From Stichopus chloronotus (Eukaryota; Echinodermata; Holothuroidea; Aspidochirotida; Stichopodidae), in assembly GCA_021234535.1 (NCBI GenBank), contig CM037837.1, positions 9,790,636 to 9,854,635 on the forward strand: a DNA stretch of 64,000 bases, read 5' to 3'. The translations under genes were made by a program, and so were the position numbers. Of the stretch, positions 12,930 to 24,400 are shown in pieces. The notes under the pieces were generated by a model. It was given only the letters and a program-made list of their open reading frames with translations. It did no database searches and was not told where the DNA came from. How positions within the stretch are numbered: position 1 is the stretch's first letter; every line of letters begins with the position of its first letter.

Positions 12930-13870
12930 TAATCATGCATACGTATGCGTGTGTGTATGTATGTCTGTGACGCCCTACCTTGTAGACACGATATCTCAAG
13001 AAGGGAAGCTTGGACAGATCTCATACTTGGTGTGTAGGTGTACCATATTGAGAAGAAGAACCCTATTGTTTTTGTTGGAGGTGAAAGGTCATTTGGGGTC
13101 AGCAGGGGTCATTTTTTGAAAACCTTGCAAACATGATATCTCAAGAAGGGAAGCTTGGACAGATCTCATATGTGGTATGTAGGTGTACCATATTGAGAAG
13201 AAGAACCCTATCATTTTTGGTGGAGGTCAAAGGTCATTTGGGGTCAACAGGGCTCAAATTGTGAAAACCCTGTAAACACGATATCTCACGAAGGGAAGCT
13301 TGGACATATCTCATGTTTAGTATGTAGGTGTACCACATTAAGTAGAAAAACCCTATTGTTTTTGTTGGAGGTCAAAGGTCATTTGGAGTCAACAGGGGTC
13401 AAGATGTGAAAACCTTGTAAACACAATATCTCAAGAAGCAAAGCTTGGACAAATCTCATACTTGATATGTAGGTGTACCGCATTGAGTAGAAGTACCCTA
13501 TTATTTTTGGTCGAGTTCAAAGGTCATTTGGGGTCAACAGGGGTCAAATTGTGAAAACCTTGTAACACAATATTTCAAGAAGGGAAGCTTGGACAAATGT
13601 CATATTTAGTGCATTGGTGCACCACTTTGAGTAGAACATCCTTATTGATTCTGGTGGAGGTCAAAGGTCATTTGCAGTCAACAGGGGTCAAGTTGTGAAA
13701 ACCCTACATACACAATATCTCAAGGAGGGAAGCTTGGACAGATGTCATATGAAGTATGTAGTTGTGTCTTATAGAGTACAAGAATGCCTTTTTTTTTAAC
13801 AGCGGTCAACAGTCACTCGAGGTCAACAAGGGTCAAAGTGTGAAAACCTTGTAAATAAACTGTGTCGATT
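12930..13870 (+). repeat. Tandem array, 145-bp unit, about six copies
   Basis: The block ATATCTCAAGAAGGGAAGCT or a close variant starts at 12991, 13136, 13281, 13426, about 13570 and 13715, i.e. every 145 bp. Each unit has the order ATATCTCAAGAAGG, AAGCTTGGACA, TCTCATACTTGGTGTGTAGG, GAACCCTATTGTTTTT, GGAGGTCAAAGGTCATTTGG, GGTCAACAGGGGTCAA, GTGAAAACC. A TG microsatellite (12945-12970) precedes the array. Perfect AGGTCA-A-AGGTCA direct repeats occur at 13224, 13369 and 13658. Confidence 0.92.
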
Positions 13871-16309
13871 TACCTGATGTACGTGGGCATGGCATTAACA
13901 CCTACAGTATCAAAATTAACACCTAACAAGTATGCCAAATATACCATGTGTACCCGGAAAAATGGATCATACATCGTAAAAAGTTAAGCCGTGTGAAGAA
14001 ACCAATTGATACCCCCTCACTTCTCAAGTTAGTCAATCAGAGAGGAGGTAATTGAACTGTACATAATTGGAATAGTCCATGATTGGGGTTATGGAAAATT
14101 CCAAGACACCCTCTTCAAGTTGTGTACGCAAAAGCTAGCTGTGCACCTTGCAGGGCACATCAAACACAAATTAGCATTTTAGTAAAAAGAAAAAAACTTG
14201 GTGACAATGGAACATCAAAACAAGTAGCAATGTTTGTTAGACATAAAAACAAAAGCAAAGTGCAAGACCAAGGAGTATTCCGAAGTACCGTACACCCACC
14301 TAGAAATACAATTGAAAGGCCGATGTGGCCGTACTTGGCACTATATTAGATCCATCAGAATAGCAAAAAGAGGAGTGAATTGCATGCATGTTTCCATTTC
14401 ATTACCACAAATTGGAAAACATGCGTGTTGATGAAACATGGAGTAACATTTTCTGCGTAATTCCTGCCAAAAGGAAACCTCAGTCATATTAGCGGGAAAA
14501 AAAAATAACTACATAAGGTTTTCACCAACAGTTTTGAGCCCATCTCCATATACCATCTCCCTATACTGAGTCAGTTGCACACCTATCTGTCTAGTCTGTT
14601 TCATTAACGTTGCATAGAAAGATAGATTCTTCTCAAGTACATACTGTGAATGTTATTACCTGACACACATACAGTACATTGCGTATGCAAAGCAGTATGG
14701 CAGGAACAGGGAGTTGCTATTCCCAGCTGGTCGGAACGAATGCTTACCCAACATTTATTGAAAAGACAACTTTCAGTTGATGCAAACTGCAAGTGTTGTT
14801 AAGGTTTTAGATGCCCTAAAGTAAGAGATTTCAGTCACAAAAACCATAGTTGGATCTCACACGCTGTTTTGTTATCTCTGTTCACTTGGCACTGTAGTTA
14901 CTATCACATTTTCAGAAAAACAAGATGGAGTGGCAAGAGTATGAAAAAATCTCAATCGGTCAAATATGCCAAAAACATTTGCATGGCATGTGCAAAAGAC
15001 CTCAAACTAGCAATCCGCATCATTTTCGCAAATTTTAATTCGAAGGTTTCCTTCTACAAGATATTTTCATTCAGAGTGACTTGGGACTTTTGATGTAGCC
15101 TAACATATATACGTAATACTGAGATAGAGCTTAGCCAACACATGTATTACTGGTACCCTACACTTACTGTACAGGAACAGACTAGACTAAGATTTTCAAG
15201 TAAATTTTGACCCAAACTGTTTGAAAATGTGCTTTATGTTTCCTGATATATTGCTAAGCTTATATTGGGTCACAAGGAACAGGATGGCGTATTTTACACT
15301 AAAACTTTGCGCATTAAACTTAAAAAAAGAGTGGAGAAAAGTTCACCATATATAATAGTGTTATGACAAACCAACACAATTTCATGACTCCAACTCAATG
15401 CATTTGAGACCAAGCTGCTAAATCATATTGGTTTACAGCCACAGGGGATTGGTTAAGAATTCACCAGCACTTCTAAATGTTCTACTTAAAAGTTCCTAAT
15501 ATCTTCCATCCTCATCCCTCAACTCCCCCCCCCCCCCCACCCAATGTGTTTGGCACTTAATTTCTTCAAGTAAGTGGTTGCATATTGCCACTCAGTGTAT
15601 CTGGATTCCTGACTATTTTGTTAAAAAGAAAACAAGTGCATACTTTTTCAGGGTTGTTACAGAATGTATCAGGTCTTAATTGATGGCAGAGTTAAAGTGG
15701 TAAAGCGGATATTTTCCTGCCATTTGATGATGGCAACATGTAGAAGTTATCATTATTAAAGATGCCGTGGTAAAACTTACTTTAGCTGAGGTAAAGCCAT
15801 TTCACTTCAGCATTTTTATTGCTGCAGCAATTTTTCTTACTCAAGAGGGCTGTGTGGTTAGCAACTTAGCATAGACATTGCGTACACAAGAAACATGTCT
15901 GTGCGACAAAAAGATGGTATGTTTAATTAATGTAGTAAGCAGTGATTTCATGAAATTCAAGTTACTGCTGCTACAGGTGTACCAAGTATGCTATAGGAAG
16001 AAAGGACTGTTGCAGTGAGTAGAGTCAGGATGATTGTTAATGTAATGCTTACTCAAAGACAGAGTACACACATGAAACTGAACACATTTTTGTCAAACCT
16101 TATTCTCATTTAAAGAAGATCTTGGAGAAGTTGACACTGTTTACACAGACATATACATGCTCTGTACATATACATGCCACATGACAACATTGTGGTACAT
16201 ACAAGTAACACAGTAAACAGTGATTACAGGAAAATGTATGGAGCAGCCATGCATGTATATGCATAGTGCTCCTACGATACAGCTTACTTGTAAATACTAT
16301 ATTGTAAGT
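13871..16309. other. CUB1 A-B intron, right-middle part
   Basis: No gene or repeat family recognised. A run of 14 C lies at 15525-15538. Short open frames at 14083-14431 and 14869-15093 have no domain signal. Confidence 0.6.
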
Positions 16310-16880
16310 AGCTTGGACAAATTTTACATTTGGTATGTGAGTGTGTCACATTGATTACCAGATTCCTGTTGATTCTGGTGGTGGTCACAGGTCATTTGAG
16401 GTCAAGGGGGGTCAAATTGTGAAAATATTGTAAGCACAATATTTCAAGAAGGAAAACTTGGGCAGATCTCCCAATTAGATTTGTAGGTGTATCTCATTGA
16501 ATTTACAAAAATTTTCATTTTCTTTAGTGAAGGTCAAAGGTCAATTTGAGGTCAACAGGGTCACAGTGTGGAATTCTTGTAAACATATTATCTCAAGAAG
16601 TGAAGCTTGGACAGATGTCACATTCAATGTGCAGTTGTGTCTCATTTAGCACAAGAACGTTAGTCTTTAATGGAGGTAGAAGATACATTCCATGTCAACA
16701 AGCATCAAATTGTGAACATGTAGGTATGATCTCAAGAAAGGAAGCTTCTGCAGATCTCATACTTCATGTAAAGCATATGTAGCGCAATGTGACACATACT
16801 AATGCTATTATATCAGATTCTGCAAAATTTTCTTAATCGGATCATCGAAACCTCAACGCATTTCTCCATTCTGGTTACTG
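16310..16880 (+). repeat. Diverged 145-bp repeat units ending next to the CUB1 B acceptor
   Basis: Three to four degraded units (AATATTTCAAGAAGG at 16438, TTATCTCAAGAAG at 16588, ATCTCAAGAAAGG at 16728), one with a perfect AGGTCAAAGGTCA at 16531-16543. The end block (CATTTCTCCATTCTGGTT, 16860-16877) resembles element right ends elsewhere. It stops only about 25 bp before the splice acceptor at 16901-16902. Confidence 0.75.
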
Positions 16881-16902
16881 AATGTATTTTTTTTCTTTGT
16901 AG

Positions 16903-17083
16903 GTGTACGATGGTGATAACACAGAATGTCCACTTGAAACACTAGGAGGTTCTGACATTCCGCCACCAATTTACAGCACAAAACATTCAATGGTTTTGGT
17001 ATTCTCGACTGACTTTAGCGTCACCCATAGGGGTTACTTAGGTACTGTCACATTCATTGGAGACCCACAACCAAGTCCAACAT
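16903..17083 (+). CDS. CUB1, exon B (C-terminal half)
   Basis: Acceptor TTCTTTGTAG before 16903, donor ACAT|GTGAGT at 17083; phase 0 in, phase 1 out. Encodes VYDGDNTECPLETLGG, IYSTKHSMVLVFSTDF, then YLGTVTFIGDP. The canonical CUB CG pair is GG here, but a Cys lies earlier in TEC. The separating intron is 8.2 kb, mostly repeats. Confidence 0.88.
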
Positions 17084-20000
17084 GTGAGTCTTTTCTTTAT
17101 TAAATTCTTCTGCAGTTGCAGAGTAGCATTCATAAAATTGATCGTTTTCTTCAAGTTATAGTCCTGTTTAAGTCATGTAATAGAAACGAGATTTTAAAAT
17201 CATGTCAGGATACTTTTTGTTGCTGAACAGTAGATTTCAGTTGCATAATTCAAGTAATGTTTTGGTTCAGAAATGTGTGGTTGTTTAATCAAAATAATTA
17301 TTTTTCTTCAACCCTATGTTTATTTTCCATCTTAAGAAGTCAATTAAGCTCATTTGAAGCAAACTGACAACAAAGGAAAGATAAACTCAACTTATCAGTA
17401 CATAGAGAACTTCAAGAAAAATGAAAACCAAATACACAAGACTGTTAAATGAAGTTTAATATTCTAGCAAATATTATCAGCAAAGTAGTTAGCAATAAAA
17501 AGCAACATTTACATATAATTGTAATAGCAATAATAATTACATTAATATTTTAATAATTATATTGACATATGCATTCCTCCTGGATGTTCACTGTTTGATT
17601 TAGGTCATTCCTCAAAACATCAGTTTCTTCTTTTCCTTTCTAGTTTTGAAGTAAAGACAAAAAGAGATTTACATGATGGCTTGTGTATATGTGAGTGTGT
17701 GCTCCTGTGCATCGCTTAGCTTGTGCAAGGAATGAAGATTGCTCTTCATAATGAACTTGTGGATTGGGTAGATTGAGGAAATAACTGTTTTGAAGAGTTC
17801 AAAGACCATCTGCGGTCACCGGAGGTCGAACAATAAAATCCTTGTGTACACAATATTGCAATTGAGGGAAACAGATACTCTTCACAGTTGTTATTTTGTG
17901 AGTGGGGACGATGATTTTTGGTGGGGGTCGAAGGTCTACGGTCCCCAGACGTCAAACAGTGAAACCTTCTGAGCACTATAGCTCAAGTTACAAATGATTG
18001 ATACTTTTCACACTGGATATGTGCCTTTGACTAATTAAGAGAAAGCCCCTATACTTGTTTTTTGGATGTCAAAGGTCATTTGGGATAATCAGCACTCAAA
18101 CACAAAAAAGTTTGTGTATGCATTATCTCCAAGTTAGGAATGATGGAAACTTTTAGGTTAGGCCTGCATAATTCATACTTCATCGTGCTCAAAGTGTGCC
18201 TTGGCCAAATTAAGAGAAAATGTTTATTGCTTTCTACTGAGGGTCAAATGTCATCTGGGATCACGAGAGGTCGAACACTAAAAAACCCTGTACACACAAT
18301 ATCTCAAGCTAGGGGAGACACATTTTTCATAATTATTATGTATGTTCATCATATTGAGAGAAAAGAGATGGTGTCTTGTGTAGGAAGAGGTGACCTGGGA
18401 TCACCACAGGTCAAGTGCTAAAAACCTGTTTGAACAAAATACATCATCTCAAGATGAGTGTGTATACTATTAACTCTTCATGTGTGGGTTATCATATTGC
18501 GCTGAACGACAGCATCTTTTTGGTGGAGGTCAAAATTCATCTGTGGCCAACAGAGATCAAAGCAGTAAATGATAGAGTACAGTACACAATTTCTTAAGAT
18601 AAGGGATAATGGATACTTGATATGTTATAGTTATAAATCGAAACTGATGTGTGGCCATGTCATATTGATGTATGGCCCATAACCAGAGAATCCTGGCGAC
18701 AGCCCCAGTGGAGGGTACATTGTTCTGACACAAGTAGGCTCATGTTTACTGCAATCCTCCTTCAAAGTACCTACAAATTTAGCTAAGTCAAAAACACTCT
18801 CTGGAGTACGGGAAGTGCCTTCAAGTTTATAGTACTTACGATACTTTGAACGACATCCCCCTCTCCTTCTATCCCCCTTGAAATGTTACTATTATAACTA
18901 CAATATGAAAGACAATATTATATGAGTAATATGTGAATGCAGAACAGATGCATTTATGATTGAATACAACTTTTAAAGCAATCGGGACTTGCTTAAAATT
19001 ACTTTAAGTTCAAATTTACATTTCTACTCTTTCTTATTCTTTGCGTAATGGAATTCCAAATATCCATCTTATGATACAATAAACAAAGCTATTTTTTCCA
19101 TTGTGGTGAAATGAATTTGTATCAAACTTCCACTTTGATTGGTGCTATATATATAATTTCTTAAAAATCAAAAGTTGCCTCCTTGACCTTAAATAAAAAA
19201 AACTTAAAAGTTGCCCTGACCTAAAATATCGCAAAATCAACAATGAAAGTCTCAGTCATCTACTCACAACCATCTGTATTGAGAGTCTACCCTTCTCTCC
19301 TACAACTAAGATCCTAAATTTCTACCGTATCATTGTGTGCATTTGAATATTAGCACACCAGCTTTAGGAGGGCTGCATTTGGCTGATTGGTGAGTGCAAT
19401 GAAAAATGCAACTTTTATGCAACATTAAGATATTCTCCAGGGACTTAGGAAAAAGGATCTTAGGTTAAGTTGATGCTTCAAATTTATGTTTATTTCTGTC
19501 CCCACCAACACGGCTTGATCATTGAAAATATCACTTGATACAAATGTTGTCATGACAAAGTTGTAAAAATGTTCTGATTTATGTAACCTTGACTCGATAC
19601 ATTGACATTATATTCCGTACCACTGACACCAACATTATTGACACCAATGTTATAATAAAAATGTAATGGTGTGTTTCCTTTTTTGAGAAAGATGAAAACA
19701 CTCTGATTCAACTTAACTTTGGTAGTTTGTGTCTACCCTATATTTTCATATCACTGACACTGACGTAATCGCAATCAGATACAATGTTACAAAAAGGTTT
19801 TGGAAAAGTTTCAAAACTTCGTGATTTTACGTAAACGATGAAACAGTATATGCAGGTTATGTTTACGTTACACAGGCACTATCGCAACGATGACTGTAAT
19901 AAAACGTTGTAGTTACGTGGTGTATTAGCTGGGAGTGTTACTTCTCCCAAAATTGATTGAATCTAAGCTGCTATTGATCATGACTTACAAAGAATACCAG

Positions 20001-21189
20001 TGCCGTAGTTGAGAGCATAACGGCGATAGCATTCCAAAGTTGTATTTTAGTAAGTTGGGTATCTTATCAAAGAACAAGTTATGGTTTTCACACATGAAAC
20101 TGACTGAAAAGATGGCAAATTTGATCTGAAATTATTGTGTCAGTGATCATAATTGAGTTGTGATATTGAATGGGCCACCTTTCCAAACATAACATTGTGA
20201 AGTAACTGTCCTTCAAGGTCTGGGTCATCACCACCATCAAGTTGACTTTAAATATCACAATTGATTATTTTGGGAATTGGGTACTTCGCAAGTAAATGCA
20301 GTAGGATATATGCTGGTAGGCAGACCAACAGGCTGGCAGATTGTCCATGCACCAGCCGTGAAGATCGTCTGTAATATCAAATACATGCAAACAACTACTG
20401 TGGGGATTTTGGGATAGGTAGTCATGGCACACAGCTTACGTAACTTTATGCTGTTTTCATTCTTCAAAATATTGTATAATTGCCTATAAATATAATGGAT
20501 TTGTGTTTAAGAGGGATCTACTCATGGCAACGTCTGTCAAAAGGTCCATAGTACAATTACAAGACAGCTAATGTTTGACTGCTTTCAGTTGATGTCTCCA
20601 TTTTTTTGACAAGCCTTTTTTTCTTTTTTTTTAACCATGTCCCTTTTTTGCCACAATACTTTTCTTGGATTTGGTTCAACCAAAGGAAGAGGAAAATGGC
20701 CATGTACTTTCAGGGATTGATCAATTAGCTGAGACCAAATAGTGTAATGTAAATATAGGCAACCTTATCTATCCTTCTTTGTAGTAGCTTGCCAGGATGC
20801 TATCTTGCAAAACATGCTCTGGTTCTTGTCAATTTGCTATCAATCTGTGCCAAAATTCCACTGATCTTGGATCATTTTGTGGAGAGTAGTCTCAATATAT
20901 TTGCCTTGTTACTGAAACTAGAATTAAAGGGGGTGACCTTATAGCTCTCGGTAAGTCCAGTCTTGGGGATATTAGATTTCTTGGTCAGCCTCATTTGACT
21001 GGAGAAATCGGAGGGAGAGACAGGTATACTCTTCATGTGGAATATTCATGTCATTTTTAAAAGCAAAGGGTAAAAGGATACTGTAGTTTTGAACACTCGG
21101 CGTGTTCTCTTCTTAACGTGGAAATCTAATGTTGTTTAATATTGCTGTCATTTACCGCATTCCGTATTCTGCGTGCCCATTGCGTTTCA
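17084..21189. other. CUB1-CUB2 intron, left part
   Basis: From 17700 to 18600 there are five or six weakly conserved units of the 145-bp family (GGTCACCGGAGGTCGAAC, ACACAATATCTCAAGCTAGG). The same kind of block follows the B exons of CUB2, CUB3, CUB4 and CUB5, so it belongs to the ancestral duplicated unit. 18.7-21.2 kb: AT-rich, with only a SINE-tail-like scrap near 20195-20235. Confidence 0.6.
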
Positions 21190-22480
21190 GTTAACCCTGA
21201 AGGTTTTTGGACGAATTTGAGGAATTCCAGATCAGACTGCTGTCTGTGATGATTCCTTAATTGTATGCGGGGAGTTAAACATTCATGTCAATGAACCTCA
21301 AAGCACTATACAGTAACTGTTAGGATCAACCTATACTCTTGGATACTTTATTGGTTAATTTAACATGTATCCGTATCCTTACCTTTGTTAGCAGGATTGT
21401 TTTGGATCAGATAATTACTCGTGGAATACCTGTACAGTGGACAACATCCGTGTTCTTAAAGTACATAACTCTGATTATGTCTCTGATTACTGTTTTGTTA
21501 ACAGCCAGCTGGGATTTCCAGTTGTTCCATTGCATGTTAAAAACTAAGTTCAATTCTGCCGCTAAATCCTTGACGGACTGGCATAGTTTTGATTGCGATC
21601 TGAAAGCTTGTGATCTGATGGTAGCCCCCCACAAATGACTTTGGTAGTTTGTTCTCACGGTATGTTTCTTGCTTACGCTCTAGATCTTAGATTAAGCATG
21701 CGCCTAGATGCTTTCAATCTCACGTTAAAGTACATCATTGTTTCTAAAACTTCATCATCTTTGGAACTCCTGTCCAAGTCACGAAGGGTTATCAGTAATT
21801 CCATCAATATTGGCGATGATTCTATTGCTTCTCGTGATCAAGTTGGCAGTCTTGCCATTATTTTTGATAAACACATGAAAATGGCTAAACATCAGCACCG
21901 TTTGTAAGACTGGCTTCTATTGTGTTTTTAATCTCAAGAACATTAGAAAACATATGTCTGCTAAAACCATATGAACACCTCAGTACATTCGTTTATTATC
22001 AGCCGTATATGTAAATTATGTTAATAGACTGCGTTATTTATGGTATACCAGTGTATTTGATTCCGAGACTGCGATGTCTGCAGAGTAGCACATCCAGGCA
22101 TGTTGTTGACTGCTACGACTTCCATAGTGGATCGTTTAGTATCAACTACTGCACTCTCTGCACTGGTTGCCGGTCAAAATTCAAAATTAAGTTCAGAGTA
22201 CTACTTATTGTGTGTAGATGCATTGTGGTATAGCACCCTCCTATTCATCTGATAATCTTACTTGTCAGTTCAATAGCTACACTTTTCATCCTAGTTATGC
22301 ACTAACCCTCACGTTTCCCAGAACCAGTTTGAAAACCTATGGTGATTGCACCTTTCCATCAGCTGGGCCCAAGCTCGGGTATTACAGTATCTGCCCATTT
22401 CTTTCAGGAGTTCTCCTTCTCCCGCACTGTTCAAGTCGTATTTAAAGACCCCCTTATTTTGAGTTGGCTTTTTGTTAGTG
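21190..22480 (+). pseudogene. Decayed LINE (CR1/L2-like): endonuclease and C-terminal remnants
   Basis: Scattered LINE signatures in several frames. Endonuclease-like DDSLIVCGELNIHVNEPQ (about 21247-21300) and LDQIITRGIPV (about 21399-21432). End of the RT ORF: IFDKHMKMAKHQHRL (21860-21905), CKTGFYCVFNLKNIRKHMSA (about 21905-21965), GIAPSYSSDNL (22222-22254) and TSLKTYGDCTFPSAGPKLGY (22324-22383). These match the order in CR1/L2-type LINEs, but the catalytic RT core is deleted and the frame is broken many times. It ends near the CUB2 A acceptor. Confidence 0.7.
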
Positions 22481-22594
22481 ATGTGCAGCACTTTTGAGTA
22501 CTCTGTAGATTTTACCGCTCTATAAGTTCATTTATTCTCAGTGTTACTTTTATTATTCAACTTTAATAATTTTTGTCCTATTTTTGTACTACAG

Positions 22595-22791
22595 CTACAC
22601 TGCCACCCACCCCTGCACCTTGCAACCTTAGTGAACCAATCACTACCAGTGGTACCGATCTGACCTCACCGGGATGGCCGAACGACTACGGTAACAACCT
22701 GAATTGCCTCACCAAAATACAAGCAAGCTATGGGCAGAGAATTAAGCTGAGCTTCTCTGACTTTGATTTAGATTGCTATGACTTCTTAGAG
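22595..22791 (+). CDS. CUB2, exon A
   Basis: Acceptor TACTACAG before 22595, donor GAG|GTGAGT at 22791; phase 1 in, phase 0 out. Encodes STLPPTPAPCNLSEPITTSG, LNCLTKIQASYGQRIKLSFS, DLDCYDFLE. It has canonical CUB cysteines 1-3 (APC, LNC, DCYD) and an N-L-S sequon after the first Cys. The acidic YD pair is the position used for Ca2+ in cbCUB domains (inference). A decayed LINE ends about 100 bp upstream of the acceptor. Confidence 0.9.
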
Positions 22792-24079
22792 GTGAGTTTT
22801 GAAGTGAATTTCTTCAATCCAGTGTAAGAAAGAGAGAAAGAAACTTGCCAAAATTTATTGTATTCTTTTTGCAAATAACTCAGAAACATTTATCTTGCAA
22901 ATATGTTTATTGAATGTGAACAACTCTTTGGTGGGGGCTGGTGGGTGTGAGAGAGATAAGGGTGATTATACATAGCTCTCGATAATGGCCTCTTGGGTCA
23001 GAGATTAAGCAAAAAAAAAAAAAAGAAAAAAAAACAAATGGAATGGAAGAAAAACTCAAAAAGTAGGAGATTTTGAAAGATGGAGAGGGAGAAAAAGAAT
23101 CACAAAAGAGAAATGATTGAGTTTTGAGGAACCATACTGTAGCTCCAAAATAATATTCTCCTTATTACCCGTCTCATTGGTGGTCCCTATGTGATGTTTG
23201 AGCCAACATTCAGACATGATCGTAGAAACAGCGATGTGGCATGTTCTGTCACTAGAATTACAAATATTGGATGACTACAAAACCAGCCGCGCAGGGCAGC
23301 TTAGATTCTTCCCCCCCCCCCCACTTCCCTTGCATCTTAATCTCAAACTGAAAGGCCGCAGTCTCATTCTAGTTGATCCTGCTTTATATTGAAATAGCAT
23401 AGACACAAATAACAGGATCTCGAGTAACTTAACAAAATATTTCTCCCACCCATGCACATCTTCCTCTTTTGGGCTCATGCCCCAATTTGACGGAAACCAA
23501 CACATTTAGAAAAGAGGAATTTGCATTATTTAAGATGTTCTCTAAAAAGGAACTAATAGCTCAGGTCTATGATGTCAATCATGGGGGATACAATATCAAA
23601 TGCCACTCCCCCCACAAAGAAAAAATGGTAAAGGAGTAGTGTCATTACTCTAGATTTGAGGGCCAATGTTTTGCAACTTTCTGTATTCACAATATTGTAC
23701 ATGAAAAGTTTATGTTTCTCAAAGATTTTTTTACATCATAATGCATGCATGCCCCTTTTTCTTGACAAGGAGACCTAGCTTGAAGTTGAAATCTCACGTA
23801 GGGCTAAAGGCTCTGTGGTTCAAGTTGTCTGAAAAGTTGGAGCAATATCTAATAGAGGCAAACCCACATAGCACACATAGCACCCAATTGAATTTTAAGG
23901 GCATTTGAAGCCAGGGTTAACATGAGCATCTTGCATGCACCTGCAGTAAAGCATTACACTTTTAGGTAAAAATGCACTTGTTCTTAAGACCAAATAGTTT
24001 GTGCACTCACACTTAAACGTGAAGGAGGTTCGTCAGTAGTTAATTCTTTAACATTTACATCATTCCGAACTTGCCAATG
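22792..24079. other. CUB2 A-B intron, left part
   Basis: Homologous to the corresponding CUB1, CUB3 and CUB4 introns. A-rich run at 23010-23037, C-run at 23310-23321. At 23776-23840 (CTTGAAGTTGAAATCTCACG, then TAGGGCT and TGGTTCAAGTTGTCTGAAAA) the sequence is the uninterrupted counterpart of the flanks of the transposon at 34867-36466. Confidence 0.65.
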
Positions 24080-24400
24080 GCATTCAAGAAATCTAAGTGA
24101 TAGTGATGTCATGGGTGTGTATGTGTCTGTGACACTGCTCGTTTACACGATATGTCGAGAAGGGTAAGCTCGACTGATGTCGTACTTGATGGTGGGTTGT
24201 TCGTATTGTACTGCGTAGATGATCCCTATTGTTGTTGGTAGAGGCCGAAGGTCAATAGAGGTCGCTAAAGGTCAAACTGAAAACATTGTTTACATGATAT
24301 TTCAAGAATGGTAACCTTGACTGATCTCATTCTTTTTTTATAGATTGGACATACTGAGTAAATGATCTTTATTGTTTATGGTGGAGGTCAATATGCAACA
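24080..24400 (+). repeat. Short copy of the 145-bp repeat element
   Basis: Starts with AAATCTAAGTGATAGTGATG, close to the post-hairpin sequence of the elements at 53.8 and 60.6 kb, then a TG run and about two degraded repeat units (ACGATATGTCGAGAAGGGTA; ATGATATTTCAAGAATGG). Confidence 0.65.

Noticed and set aside
12930..13870. Regular array considered as a CRISPR
   Set aside because: The unit is 145 bp without a repeat/spacer division, and the genome is eukaryotic.
22218..22445. 75-codon open frame considered as a separate small gene
   Set aside because: It contains the conserved end of a LINE reverse-transcriptase ORF (LKTYGDCTFPSAGPKL), so it belongs to the decayed LINE.
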